Part shown: piece after piece, positions 1-12,959 of the stretch
Layout: every line of letters begins with the position of its first letter
Numbering within the stretch: position 1 is the stretch's first letter
Assembly: GCA_905250075.1 (NCBI GenBank)
Contig: CAJNOP010000227.1
Span: forward strand, 186,001-250,000
From: Rotaria sp. Silwood1
Taxonomy: Eukaryota > Rotifera > Eurotatoria > Philodinida > Philodinidae
Direction: 5' to 3'
DNA: 64,000 nucleotides
Notes under the pieces: generated by a model
The model's input: the letters and a program-made list of their open reading frames with translations, nothing else
Database searches by the model: none
Told to the model about the DNA's origin: nothing
Position numbers and translations under genes: made by a program

Positions 1-14
1 TTTGTACTTAGTTT

Positions 15-193
15 TAGTGGCGGAGCCAGGGGTGGGCTGGGGGCTCAGCTCCCCCCCCCCCCCCCAGAAACCTTTGAGCCCCTCCCAGGAAAATTTTTAA
101 ATCATGTATTTTATTTGTCAACCTGGACTCAAAGGTCCCTCAGAGGGGGCCGAGCCCCCCCTCCCCTAGCTCAACATCCTAGCTCCGCCACTA
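15..193. repeat. small GC-rich foldback element
   Basis: A 179-bp element bounded by 12-bp terminal inverted repeats, TAGTGGCGGAGC at 15-26 and its reverse complement at 182-193. Inside each end lie G/C-rich arms that also pair (around 27-65 and 130-180), and a run of 15 C occurs at 51-65. The composition is unlike the AT-rich surroundings, and no reading frame is present. It looks like a MITE or foldback element. The target-site duplication could not be fixed, because the CTTA-like flanks on the two sides only partly agree. Confidence 0.6.
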
Positions 194-194
194 C

Positions 195-822
195 TTACGA
201 GTGAAGGCCACCAACTGTTCAATCGCTTTTGCGTTGAAACCATTTGCGTTATGTAGTTTCCAAAGAGTTATGAATACGCTGAAAATATTTTGGGCGGATA
301 GCTCATTGTAACGAAAATAGTCCATTTGAAAGGTATATTTTTGATGATTGCCGTGGTCACCCTCAGGAACATTGAAAAAATTGACTTTCGAATTTCGACT
401 TGAAACTTTACATAGAAATACTTCTCAACGAGAATGGTGTTTTCTGAAAGTTTTAGGCCTTTTGATTGTTTGTTTCACCAAATCTGCTACTTTATTTGAA
501 GGATATAAAATACAAATTTCACAATAGCAGTGTCTAATGATAGGAACACTAGAAAGATCTGAAACGTTCACAAAAAGTTGTTCTCCTTGAGGCATCTTTC
601 CATGTAAAGTTTCAAGTCGAAATTCGAAAATCAATTTTTTTAATGTTCCTGAGGGGGACCCCAGGCACTCAATAAAACCCATACCTTTCAAATGGACTAT
701 TTTCGTTACAATAAGCTATCCACCCAAAATATTTTCAGCGTATTCATAACTCTTTGGAAACTACATAATGCAAATAGTTTCAACGGAAAAGCGATTGAAC
801 AGTTGGTGGCCTTCCCTCGTTA
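195..822. repeat. long inverted-repeat element
   Basis: The left arm (about 195-415) and right arm (about 598-822) are imperfect reverse complements over roughly 220 bp. Both include the shared words AAGGCCACCAACTGTTCAAT and CGAATTTCGACTTGAAACTT. The spacer of about 180 bp has no convincing gene; an apparent minus-strand reading frame at 425-691 is part of the arm and spacer. Diverged copies of the inner arm occur near 4590-4625 and 21650-21730, so this is a dispersed non-autonomous repeat. The small foldback element at 15-193 abuts or interrupts its left end. Confidence 0.7.
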
Positions 823-1025
823 GTTTTCGAAATTTCTACGCACGTTATGTGTGAATGTTATCAGCACAATGCAACCATTCTAGATATATCAAAATATTTG
901 AGTTTCAAATACTACAAGTTTCATAGAAAATAGTTTTGTAAAAAAAAAAATTTGATTTTCTCTAAACAATATGAAATCGTCATGGTTGAGTCATTACGTT
1001 GTTCAGCACATATATATTCAAATCT

Positions 1026-1135
1026 CAGTACTGTCGACTATAGAATGACCCTAAATAACTCACTAACAAGTTATTGTTTCGAATCATATCAACCAATAAT
1101 GTACTGACTAAGTTATGACATAAGTTAGTTAGCGT
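1026..1135. repeat. dispersed repeat copy (pair with 15080-15232)
   Basis: The segment from CAGTACTG through TAGAATGACCC to TGACTAAGTTATGACATAAG matches, with divergence, the block at about 15132-15232 (CAGTACTG, GGAATGACCCC, TGACTAAGTTGTGATATTAG). Order and spacing are the same, so both are copies of one short dispersed element. Confidence 0.5.
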
Positions 1136-3320
1136 GTATGAAAAGCTTAAGCAATTTAACGGAAAAATTCTGAGTCAAACCGATCTTTTGTTCAGAACTA
1201 TAGTGAGTCATAGTTGTCGAAAGGATATTAGACTATTGAATTTACTGCTAGGCAACACCCCAAAACGCAAGATAACTCAAAGGTAGAGTTGTTATTGTTT
1301 CTTCTTCTATTCTACAAAATCCAATAAAGTATTTCTCATAATGTCTTATATTCTGTTTTATATAATGTACTTGGAGTTTTGATTGACTTCAATTGCTTTA
1401 AAAAGAATTCTATTAGTTATTTTATACCATCCCTTATATTAAATATTAGTACAGCTTGAAAAACCTTTTATTAAAGAATGCTTATCATTGATTGTACTTA
1501 CTATAAATCTCAAATAGAAACGATTTATTCTTGTTTCGAACAACGAAAGATGTGATACAGATATATTATTGATTTTCGAAATATGTATTGATATACTTGA
1601 ATAGAAATTCGAAACGTACAAATCAATTACGATATTAGATTATAAACGATAGATTTATGGGTTTAATACGAATTGAAATTCAATACCAATTATTATCATA
1701 AAACAATCGAACATCTATAATATCAATTTCATATATAAATATATACCATTTCGAAGCTATAATAGATAAATACGATACATTTTATACACTAATTAAACGA
1801 TAATATATATATTGATGAAATGTATTTTAATCCAAAACGTTTATAATCGTATATATTTATCGTCATATCAACATAGTATATGACTCTAAAATCTTCTGAA
1901 TTAAATTAAACATTTTCTTAATAATATATCCAATACTAATATCATCATTGAATTTAACTTAAAAATGATATATATCGACGATTTTTCTAAATCATATCTT
2001 CATGTATAACCATAGATTTTGCTTCAGCTTCTTCATTTATAAAACTACCAGACATACACAATACTATTTACTAACTAATGCATATTCACTCAGTTTGATC
2101 GAAATTTTAAATGCTTAGAATGTATATAGATGTCTATTGCCTTTCGGTAGATTCATTTTCGGTGAATGATCGTATAAATACTGATGTTTTCTTTTCGTCA
2201 TGAAAAATATTCGTCATAATCATTCATACCTATAAACACATATTATTCATGAAATGACATCATTGATAACTAATCAAAAATAAGTATTTTGAATACAGAT
2301 GTCGTAGTTAAAAAAACATGAGTCATTTGGCATAATTTCAACTATATTATTCTGTTGATGACACATAATCATCAAATATTATATTATTGAAAATTCATTC
2401 AAAACAAAAAAAAAATATTTAACAATTCTTTCAAACTTTTACGAACAAATTGTTTTATATTTCTGTTACATTATCTTATTTATTAGAATGAAATAAACTA
2501 TAACATGTAATACAGTTAATAATAAAGATTTCTAAATGTAAAAAAAAAAACAAAAAATCTGAAGAATTCAGAATTTTTATAACGTCATTGATAAACTCTG
2601 CATTTTTATTGTTCTAAGTATGGTTTACTTATTTTTAAATTTTATATACTTTAAACACAACAATTTAAACTATAATATTTAGTTATTTATAGTATTTCGG
2701 AATGACTACTCGAAACTAATAGAATTCACTAATGAGAAAAATACTCGAGATATTCATCTCCGTTTTAATTCATTTCTACATCATTTAATAGATGATATTG
2801 AGATAAGAAAAAAATCATTAAGAATTTGGAGTCTCTTGTCTACAGATGGAGACTATTTGGTCATTATAATGAAAATTTGATGATTGTTTTAACTTTGTTC
2901 GAAAGTTGCATTGAATACTTCCGAATATTTTCTGATATACAAACAGTTAATTTCAAATTAAATTTTTATTATTGAAAAAGAAAGAATGAAAGACAAACAA
3001 AAATATTTTTGAGACATTATTTTATCAACTTTTGATTATAGTTATAACTTTGTTTTTTCTTTTATGCTATAATAAAAGACAAATCATTGATGAGACCAGA
3101 CACTGTAATGAAATAGTTATTATATAGATTATACGACATGTTTATTCGACTTTGTAATGCTGCTGTTTGTTTATTTTTTTGCTTCGATGCATCACAAGGA
3201 CATTGACGTATAATATTCTATAAATATTTTTCTTCTACTTCCATAGAATTGATCAAACACCATATATGTGGGTGGTTTTCATAAATACGAGAATTTATTC
3301 TACTATATTAATTTTCAATT

Positions 3321-3361
3321 AGGATGTGGGTGTGTGTTTTCTCTTCAGTTGCACATCCACG
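3321..3361. repeat. TGTGGG-like telomere-motif hairpin
   Basis: AGGATGTGGGTGTGTG on the left faces GCACATCCAC on the right, separated by about 15 nt, so the strand can fold on itself. The G-strand carries the TGTGGG unit known as the bdelloid telomere repeat. Similar hairpins lie at 29871-29930, 31199-31256 and 32591-32634. Confidence 0.45.
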
Positions 3362-6149
3362 TTAGTCCTTACTATCGTAGGATACAATGAATTTCTGGAG
3401 AAAGACATGTTCGTTTTCATGAATACTTTTATTATTATTACATCTATTTATGTGTAAAACTTGAGTTCAAAACTCTTCATTTTAGTTTTTTTTGCAGAAA
3501 TAAGTGTTCCTCAATAAAATAACCGTAAATCTTTACCAGTAAGCCATGGACCCGAACTCTTGAAGGCTTTTTTTTACTTAAATATAATCTATTAAACGGT
3601 TTATAGTGTGTATCTGTTGTCAATACCGTCAGTAGCGCTTACAACTTCAGCTAGAAATGATTTCTTAGAGTGTTTTCTATTAAAATTCTAATCAATCGAG
3701 AAGAAATCAGTTTTAGAATATATTTTATTCATAATAAATTTTGTGCAGCGCCATCTTCATCAAACTGCATCGAAAACGACTTAGTTTGCAATAGACTTCA
3801 AAAAATAAATAAGAAGGAAGCAAAACGTAGTTGAAGATTTCTGATATTTATCCCATGAGTCCTATATATTGCCAATTATGCTACTCAAAGTTCTTCATTA
3901 TTTAATACATTATTATTCATTCATTAGATTCTCTTCTAAGTACTTTAGAAGATATTGTCTCAATTTATTCGACCTATCTGAATGCTTTCATCGTTTATAA
4001 TGCATTTAAATGTTTGAATAAGAATGAAAAGAGAGCTCATGCATAGTTTTAAGAAGAAGAAAAATAAGAATTATTATTTTTTTGAATTATCTTGTAACTT
4101 CAAAAATAATTGGTTAAAGTGATTTAATAAGTATTCGACAACATTTTCAATATTATTCATCAAAATAAAAACATATTTATTATCATATGATGAGTGATGA
4201 TAGAGCGAAGTTTCAAAATCTTATTCTAATGTCAAAAGACGTCGAGTTATATTTACACAAAGTATATCTCAGCGTATATTTATGTTGGTATTTACTCAAT
4301 CATAGTCATTAGTCTAAAGTTATAGATACGATCTAATTCCGAAAGAAGAAAAATCTATCTCTATCAAGATATCGAGAAAAGTCCTTCAATTATCCAATCG
4401 CTTTTCAATCAAAACTATGTGTATTATGTGAAAACTAAATAAGATATGAATATCCTAAAAAGAGTTCCTGTCTTTAGCTTATTGTTCGCTAATTCTGTAC
4501 TGTTACGATAATTTGTAAATAAATGTCGTGATAACAAAAAAACTGATTTTGAAACACACAGAAAAAAAACTATTTTTGTTAAAACCTATCTCTATGTAAA
4601 TTTTCAAGTCGAAATTCGAACATTAGCTTTTCGGCTACCACGATTCTTACTTAAAAAATATCGTAAAAATGCAATATCCTCGTAGCAATACGTTAAAGGC
4701 ATGAACTCGTTTCAGGATACTCATAGTTCGTTTGCATCTGCATAATACACATTGATTGAGCGCTAGTTAAATCTTTAATATGTTTATTTACTTGAACAAA
4801 ATTCAATAGTATTTAACATATTATTTCATTCTAGTTAATTAGAACATATTTCATATATCTAATCAAGCAAATGAAGATAAAAAACTTCAAGGATGCGAGA
4901 AAAGTCTCTTAGATAAAAATTATCATCTTCGTTTCAACATATCAATTTTGTAAATAGTAGAAATTTAGCATTGAAATCAAAATCATTAACTATATGTAAT
5001 GAAACATATCCAACCATATTTACATAATTAATTCGATAGACTAATCATATCAGTAAAACCAATGAAAGATCAGAAATTTAAATGATGAAGAATCTATTAA
5101 TCTTAAAAATATTAAAAGTAATTGCGATTAAGTGCTCTAGAATATTAACTCTATTATTATCCTGAATAGAAAACGATTGTATAATAAAAGAGCAGAGCAA
5201 AAGTTCGCAATTGAAATAGTTTAAATATTCTCAATAAGCCTTGCTTGTATACAAAAACTTATGGACATCTATCTCTGAAAACCTCACCGAAAATGAGTTT
5301 TTGATAACTTTTTATGTCTTCATCTTTGATCTGCTTCAATTGTTCTTACTGTCAATATGATTAATCCAAAATATAGAAAATAAGCTGTCCTCCAAATCCC
5401 ATGTTGTCCTCTAAAGGCACATTTAATTACGTATTGTCAAATCAACTGTCAACACTAATAAATAAACCATTTCTCAATGAGGTTCGTTTACATTAGGAAC
5501 GCTTTTGAATTTATTACGAAAATAAAAGATATTAATAAGTTAGCATAAACCAAACGATAGTTAATTTTAAAGTGGTTGATTTATTTAATAAAATACCTTA
5601 TCATCCCTTTGGGAATAAAGCATATATATATATTCATCTGAAAATTTGATTAACTATAAATAGGTTTTCAACAAATCAATCTATTATCAGTATAGATAAT
5701 ATATAGATAATATTTTTTTAACATTTGCACTAGCTATAAAAAAAGAAGTAACTGACTCTTATAAGTACAAATCAATAGCATTAACACAGAAAACTTGCAC
5801 TGGAACAAGATCAAAACAATCAATTAACGATGGATAAACATCAGACTTCAAAAAGGTGTAATTTCAATTTTTTTTTCTCTGTTCAAAGCGCTAGAAAGAA
5901 TCCAAATATTTATTCTAATAGAGAGAGTAGTTTCAAATAAAAATATACGAAATTCAAAATTATTATCAGGTTTCCAGAAAAAAGGACTGCAGAAAACCAA
6001 AGGGATAGTTTTTCAGTAACTATAATTTTGTTTAGACTACACAGAGCGATAGAGTAATCCGTAAAGACAAAATTTTCAAACTAGATCTGATTATTTTTAA
6101 AAGCAAAGTTCATTGGAACTTGTTCATTTGGATTAAATTTAACTAGTCA

Positions 6150-6225
6150 TTCTTACTTAGAGCGGTATACCAGACGTCTTCTTAGGATGTCAGGATCTTG
6201 AATCGAACCGCAAATAAGACCAACA
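6150..6225 (+). repeat. possible tRNA-derived SINE remnant
   Basis: The order TAGAGCGGTATA (A-box-like), CAGACGTCTTCTTAGGATGTC (anticodon-arm-like) and AGGATCTTGAATCGAA (a weak B-box-like arm) resembles the D, anticodon and T arms of a tRNA. Pairing is poor and there is no clean acceptor stem, so this would be a SINE remnant rather than a working tRNA gene. Confidence 0.25.
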
Positions 6226-7673
6226 TAAAATACAGGTTCATCGTATGTAATACAAGTTTTGATAGTTTAAACCATCATCATGATTAAACTTCTTTCCTTT
6301 AGACAAAAACTTTTGTTCAACGATTAAGGTTAGAACTAGTAATTCTATCAGTGGAAATATCTCGGATTATATTTAGAGTCGTTTGCAGTCCTTTTAAAAT
6401 TAATTAAAGAAACTACCTTATCGACAAAAAAAAATATATAAATAAACTGTTTTTGAATCATATCAATGCAACAAAGTGCCTGGTAAAGTACAATGCTAAT
6501 ATCATAAAAAAAACAAATCAAGTAAAGAACAGATACTCTCTATCACAACAGAATGATCAAAATATTGACCAAATCTTTTATAAATATCTATTTATCCACA
6601 AAAGTAATATTAAGGCTTCTCTTCTTCAAAAATCGATTTCGTGCCAGATATTATACTGAAAACGCTACAGTAAAATTTTTAGTCTTGTATCATGACGTTT
6701 GATAGAAATATTTATCAAACAAGGATAATTGACCATATCGAATTGAATAATGATGTTAAGGGATAAAAATTGATTCTGTGCCATTAGAATCAATAATTGC
6801 ATTTGATATCACCTATTTTTCCTTCCATCATTCCATGAACATATTTCAAATCATTCGTTATTTTTTTTTGAGTAATACAAAAGTCGTTTTTTTTTTAATT
6901 ATAATAATCAATATTAGAGTTGAGAAATCACCGTTACATTACCAATTACCCAGTAACGAGTATCGAAGAATTCATGAGTTTATGAAAGAAAGAATATTTT
7001 TCAAAATAAATGATATCTTATAAGTCTCATCAAAGATTGTTGGGATCAAAGCATTCGAATCTCGAATCGAATTCTTGAAATTATATGCATGATTTCTCAG
7101 AGCAGAAAAGACTAGTTAAGAACTTTTGACAGAGAAATCAAATACACAGCTCTGAGAGCCCTATTACCGATTCGAATTCGTCGACTCTTAAAATGATTAT
7201 CTTTCCCACGATAGCTATGTTCTCACGAAAGAATCAAATCCACGAATTTTCGGTTATCTATCACTTGCTAACGAAACGGTAACTTTTCTTCGCTATTTTG
7301 ATGGCCAGTATCATTTTAGAACCACTCGGAATCAACAGAATCACGAGATCATGCAATCAGTTTTTACCTAATTGAGCAACACCAAAGGTGAAAATCTTGA
7401 AATTTTAACTATGATAACTGTACACAATAAACATAACTATTCGAGTTAGTGCGGTCGGTTGCCAGTCTTCGGAACTATTTTTTGCGCAATTCAGAGCCAG
7501 CTCGCCACAATCGAGATCTCTGAAAAATCCGTATAACTCTCTAACACTACTAGCTTTAAATCTCGGATTTTATATAGTTCAAAATAAGATAATTTTCTGT
7601 ATCGAATATGTCTGTTAAAACTTGAAAACGTCTATTTTCAAATGCGTAGTAATTATAATACTATTTCTGCAAT

Positions 7674-7827
7674 ATATATATGTTGGAGGAGAAATTAAAA
7701 TTCAGGAAAATTTAAAATTTTCCTAGAAAAGTTAGGAAAACTTAAAATTTTAATATTGATATTTTAATTTCTCCTAGGAGAATTTAAAATTTTCCTGAAT
7801 TTTAATTTCTCCTCCAACATATATATA
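7674..7827. repeat. 154-bp near-perfect hairpin
   Basis: The arms TATATATGTTGGAGGAGAAA and its complement enclose alternating blocks of AATTTAAAATTTTCCT and its reverse complement. The whole unit can fold into one long AT-rich stem with a short TAATATTGATATT-like centre. There is no coding content. It is best read as a very short foldback MITE. Confidence 0.65.
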
Positions 7828-8165
7828 CAATTAGAGATAAACCAACTGCATTTTTATATTATATATAATTACTTAACATTCATAAAAGACCTTTTTCATC
7901 TAATCATCCGTCATAATCAATCATATATTAACATTATCATAGGAGTTTTATAAAATCTTTATCGATATCAAGAAGTTGTTAAAGATACTACTAAATGAAC
8001 TGTTAAAGTTTTTCTTTTTTATCGTATCTTTTATTTTAATTATTCATAAAAAAAAAAGCGAGTGTATATAAATTATCTCAATCAATTATAAGAAAAAATT
8101 TTGTTTATCTAAAATACATTATTTACAAAAAACAAAAACCTATAATTCGTTGAATCTTTTTTAAT

Positions 8166-10903
8166 TTAATATTCAAGAGCATCAACAACATAATCCAAAT
8201 GTACAAATGCTCTTTCAACTTCAGATATACTTTCTAATTTATTTTTTAATCCATCACTTATATCATGTGCTTGTTTAAGAGACATTGTTTCAGGCAAAAT
8301 AATTTCAACTTCAACTAAAAATGATGTACCAAAATGAAATGCACGAACAGTATCAATTTTTTTTATTAATGGTGAATGTTGTAATGTAAGCCATGTAATT
8401 TTTTGTAAAAATTCAGGTTGTGCTTTATAACCACTTAAATTTCGTACTTGTTCACGAAGTTGTCCTAACCAACAAAATATTATATAAAATGATATAAGAA
8501 TAGCACCAATCGGATCAAGAACAACAACTTCTTCTGCTTTTATTGAACCATCAAGAGCTTTGGAAGCTAACAAATTTTTTTATAGTAAAAATGAATATTG
8601 ATATATATATATATAGTGTCTCTCTTACCAATAATACCACATGCAAGTGCGATTATGTTTGAAAAAACATCATTACGATGATCTTGTGCAACAGCATACA
8701 TTGTTGGATTTGGTATTTGATAACAAAGAAATGATAGAATTGCTTTAGAAACTAAAACATCATTATACAATTGTAAACTAGTAACTAGTACTGGTTTTTG
8801 AAAACGGTGCGCTCGTAGAGATTGCTTTTAACTTTTCAAGGAGAGGTGATAGGGACCTGCGGTTTTCATTGTTCGATAGAGCACAGCAGGGTATGTATTA
8901 CTATGAAAAAACCAGACCTTCAAGTAAGGTTTACCAAGGTAAACCCTCGGATGTAAGCTTGACGAGATTGCCATTCCCTGAGCATATGTCAGATTTTGAT
9001 TTCCAAATAGTGAAGTTAATAGCCGGATCGAGATCTACAATTCTAGACTAGCCCCAGGTCTGTATCTTTTGTAGCTCAGGAGTTGTATCCATTTTACTGG
9101 TAGCCTCTACCTAATTTTCCAACAAATTTGCGGAAAAAAATCACTTTTTTCAAAATTTTTTGTTGAAAAAAATAATTTTTCCAACTTGTTAAGGCGTAGT
9201 TTTTTTAGATAATTGACATAAAACCTTGGCAAACCATGTCAGAAAAATGTTTATTATACGGTTCAATGTGCCTTGATCTCCTCTTTCCAACGGCGAAAAC
9301 CGCAGATCTCTGTCCCCTTTTCTTAAAAAGTTATAAGCAATCTCCCCGAGCGCACTGTTTTCAAAAACCGGTAATAGATTTATACTTACTTATTGTAACA
9401 CACATGACAGTAATAGGTGCTGGTCCCATTTCAATATGACGTAAAGATGTTGATTTTTTTGTAAAATAATTTACATAGTTTATTAATGATTGAACTGATT
9501 CATAAATAACTTGAACTGATGCTGAAATCATAATAACTGATAGAATTACAATGATAAGTGGTTCAAGACGAGTACGACCTGCAATATGTTAATATTGCAT
9601 TTCTTTATATGAAACATATTGAAATATTTACCTCCTGGATAAGTATAAGGATCACGACGTTTTATTACACGAAGAACCCAAAAAAGTAAACATGCTGAAG
9701 CTGAATCAACAGCAGAATCAACAACTGATGAAATAATTGAAAGAGAACGAGAAAAGACAGCAGCTATTATTTTAGCAATTAACAATGTCTATAAATAAGA
9801 ATTGAAAATCTTTATTAAATGTTTAATTTTTTTTTTTACTTACCACATTGAGAATTAATGTCGTTTTAATAAGCCAATCAGTGTGTCGTTTTTGTTTGTT
9901 TAAATGTTCATTGTCTTTTTTAAACTGAAATGATGTTTGTTCATCAAGTTCTTTAAATGAATCAATAAGAGCATCTTGTTTTTTATAAAAATGACGAACA
10001 CGACCACTTAATTTTTCGTCTTCATCTCGTTTTCCTAAATAAAAACTCAGTTTATGCTATATTGATTTAATTTACGAGGAAATCTCTTCAGTTATTCCTT
10101 TCGGTTTCAATGAGTTTTTTTTACCCGTAGATACTACAGTATTCTAATAAATACTTTAAAAGTATTTAGATTCTTATTGAAATTTAACTAAGATATCGAA
10201 TTTTTTTTTTCGACGTCCCAGTTTTTTTGGAAACCTCATATTTTTCAGTTTTGATCTAAAATCCTACGAATATAAAGAACTTAATTAGACTAGTTTCCCT
10301 TAAAAATTCACAAGTTTTAAACAAAGTCTCTTGAAGATAAGAGACTTCGAATCTCCATATGAATTCAAATCCTTTTTGAGTTTTTATTAAAACATTGTAT
10401 AGTATCTATAGACAAAAATCATCGAAATTGGAAGGAACCAGCTGAAGAGGTTTGCTTCTTAGCATATACTCACCATGTCTCTTACTAATAAGGGCTTTCA
10501 GTGAGTACGGTTTACTATCTAATAGAAAGAAAAAAGAAAAATTTACATATGAAAAATCAATAGAAAAAACGTTTCTACTTTCAACATGATGTCGAAATTG
10601 AGTATCGATCGATGATTGTTGATCAGAAACAACACAAAGATCATTTGAATCACTATAACTTCGTTCGATAATAGCTACTGATGGTACATTTGATTCAGAT
10701 TGTTTCTGAGTTGTAATCGATCGATGTGACAGTGGATCAGAAGCTGAAATTGGTGGGTCTATTGAATTAGTAGTTGGTTGTTGTTTAGAATGTATTCGTT
10801 CATATTTTCGACTACTACGAAGTCCTCCAGAATTGAAATAAACATTGTTTTCGTTAATTGATTTTACAGTCAAATATTGATGACCAAGAAATGCTGCTTT
10901 CAT
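8166..10903 (-). CDS. Mn-type cation diffusion facilitator (CDF/MTP-like metal transporter)
   Basis: Six exons on the minus strand: 10474-10903, 9844-10034, 9632-9788, 9390-9578, 8629-8751 and 8166-8566. Phases agree throughout and give 496 codons plus stop. The protein exports divalent metal, probably Mn2+ or Zn2+, from the cytosol across an internal or plasma membrane. The long N-terminal tail (about 1-190, Ser/Gln-rich) leads into a conserved FYKKQDALIDSF segment. The two CDF metal-binding pairs are visible: D231-x3-D235 in SVVDSAVDSA (TM2) and D346-H-R-N-D350 in QDHRNDVFSN (TM5), the latter typical of the Mn-CDF clade. The C-terminal ferredoxin-like cytosolic domain follows (exon 6). The ATG at 10903 is the only good start. 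Introns are 53-62 nt, except intron 1 (439 nt) and intron 4 (638 nt, which holds a transposon). Exact metal specificity is inferred. Confidence 0.88.
8791..9371. mobile_element. MITE inside CDF intron 4
   Basis: A 581-bp element flanked by TA on both sides (8789-8790 and 9372-9373). Its terminal inverted repeats start CTGGTTTTTGAAAAC on the left and CCGGTTTTTGAAAAC on the right, and the pairing extends about 90 bp inward with mismatches. No transposase is encoded. Removing the element and one TA copy leaves a 55-nt intron, the usual size in this gene, so it is a secondary insertion. The TA target suggests mobilisation by a Tc1/mariner-type transposase (inference). Confidence 0.75.
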
Positions 10904-11693
10904 TTGATTATTATTCTAGACTGTAGATAGATTTTGAATTAGAAACTATTTATATTCATGTATATTGTATAAAACAAAATTAGGAATGAATGAATAAGAA
11001 AAAAAGAAATGAAGATAATGATCGAGTCTGTTCTTTTGATATATAAAGAACCAAAAGAAAATGAAAAGATTAATTAGGATTCCACGCTTGACTGAATCAA
11101 ATACTCCAATGATATATAAACTACGATGAATATATATGTGACGATATTAAAATAGAGTATTGCGTCGATATAACAATATTTATACTTTAAGTTCGTTCTA
11201 TTTTCGTTCTTCGTTACTAATTAAGGTAAATACTGTAGCTTCGTGAGAAATAATTTACTGGTACAAATCTCAAGTCATGGAGTAGAAGCTTATTAAATCC
11301 TTCGACGATCGACTTTTTTTCTCAATAGAAAAAGAAAATGTTTCTTCGAGCAAGTTTTTGATCGAAAACCGAAATTGTCATGAATAAAATAAAAAAACAA
11401 AAATTCTAAAACATCATTTGATTTTCTTTTTCATATCTTAGCTCCTCATTGAGAGTATTGAAGTTATTTACATTTATAAATCAATTCATACAAATTTTTA
11501 TTTTGTAAAATTTGATTTATTATTTTTCGAATAATTTCCGTCATTTTATTTCGAAGTAATATCTATTTTTGTTTGTACATTACTTTCATTATTAACAAGC
11601 TATTTTGAATGAATAGGAATATTGAATTTTAGTTAACCATTTTCTTTATTCTCTTTACAAGATATAACTAAGTCCACTTGAAAATCAGCCAGA
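10904..11693. other. intergenic, upstream of CDF gene
   Basis: About 790 bp of AT-rich sequence between the start of the CDF gene and the decayed frame at 11694. It presumably contains the CDF promoter, but no recognisable element was seen. Confidence 0.4.
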
Positions 11694-12257
11694 TCATCTG
11701 TTGAATGAATAATCGTACGTATTCGATCGATTTGACCATTGTTGTGAATGTAACTGTGTATCTAAAGCTGTTTGGTACAATTTAGAATCGATCTTTTCGA
11801 AATTTTCTTCTAACCTACTATTACTTTCACGTATGGTGATGAGATTTCTATTTATAAGAAGAAATGCTTTTGTTGAACTGAGTGCATCATCGGTATGTAT
11901 TTCTGTTCCATGTGGAGGTTTTTTCAATTTGTCTAGTGGTAGAAAATCTTGATTTTTCATAATAAAAACAGATTGTTGATTAGTATATTCGTTTTGATGT
12001 AGTTTTTCAGATTCCAAGACTTTAGTAACATCTTATTTTAGACTAGCACAGTATACTCGGATAAATCAACATTGACCATGAAATGAGTGGTGCTCACTAT
12101 CACTTTGTGCCATTTGAATATAATTGTATAGTTGTGATCTTTCTTTTTGATATTTATTCTAAGTTAACTTGACAGCTTTGTTATCGTGTGGATCAGCAAG
12201 CTAGTCCTCAATAGTATTCAGGCCAACGAAGTTCATTCTGAGAAAGTTGGATAACAT
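11694..12257 (-). pseudogene. decayed reading frame, family not recognised
   Basis: Reading one minus-strand frame from ATG 12257 to the stop at 11694 gives 188 codons with four internal stops (TAG, TAG, TGA, TAA), all in the first 81 codons, followed by about 107 open codons. The content is protein-like: charged helical stretches such as NKYQKERSQLYNYIQMAQ and SRLEENFEKIDSKLYQTA, the latter coiled-coil-like. In DNA this AT-rich, so few stops in one frame over 564 bp is more than expected by chance. I do not recognise the family. It could instead be one exon of a larger unrecognised gene. An ATG-less reading frame (TTG at 12017) covers only the 3' half. Confidence 0.35.
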
Positions 12258-12959
12258 ACTCATAAAAATAGTTTTATTATTTCAATGCAAAACATATTGT
12301 AATTATTCTACAAGCTCTGAACTATGTTATTTTCAAGTGCCCTATTCAATATCGAATCCTCATAATAAGGGCTATAGACTGAGCCAATGAATTTGTTTAT
12401 TAGTAATAATTATTAGAAAAAAAAAACTTTCAACAAACATTTGAAAATGATTTAATCATACATAAGTTATTATAATTACTAGTGCAAATATTTGCTGAAG
12501 TAAAATCTTAATTAACTATATTTTATAGAAGTTTCGCTGTATATGTTCACAACTTTGAGTTATATCATAAATATAATGTCATTTGAATAGTTGCACTTTA
12601 TTTATTTATTGTTCTATTGTTGAATAGTTACACAAATGTATATATCTATATGTTATTCTATATTCAGAAATTTATTTTCAGTACTAATTATTTGGTTGGT
12701 GAGTATAACAAAATCAATTAAGTTGAATTGATATTACAGAGTGAAAATGATAAGAAACGCTCATTCTTTGACAAATAAACTCATTTGGTATATTATAAAA
12801 AAAAAAAAAAGAAAAAGAAAAATCTTTCATTGTGCATTCATAGTATATATGTTATAAACTACAGCTAAATCATTCTTTTTTTTTTTTCTTTAAATATAAA
12901 TGAAAAACAAACAAACATTCAAATCGACTAAGCAGCAAAAAAAAATTTCGTTTTTTCTT
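12258..12959. other. intergenic
   Basis: About 700 bp between the decayed frame and the 3' end of the fibronectin-III gene. It is AT-rich, with poly-A and poly-T runs near 12800-12960, and shows nothing else recognisable. Confidence 0.4.

Larger units (their letters stand above)
823..7673. other. gene-free AT-rich stretch
   Basis: About 6.9 kb with no coding region I can support; the short reading frames here lack family motifs and plausible splice partners. It contains a dispersed repeat copy (1026-1135), a TGTGGG-like hairpin (3321-3361), a diverged copy of the left-edge repeat (about 4590-4625) and a possible tRNA-derived remnant (about 6150-6225). Confidence 0.5.

Noticed and set aside
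10516-10543. Possible 28-nt GT..AG intron in CDF exon 1
   Set aside because: Removing it breaks the frame, and the length is far below every other intron here; the unspliced frame joins exon 2 correctly.
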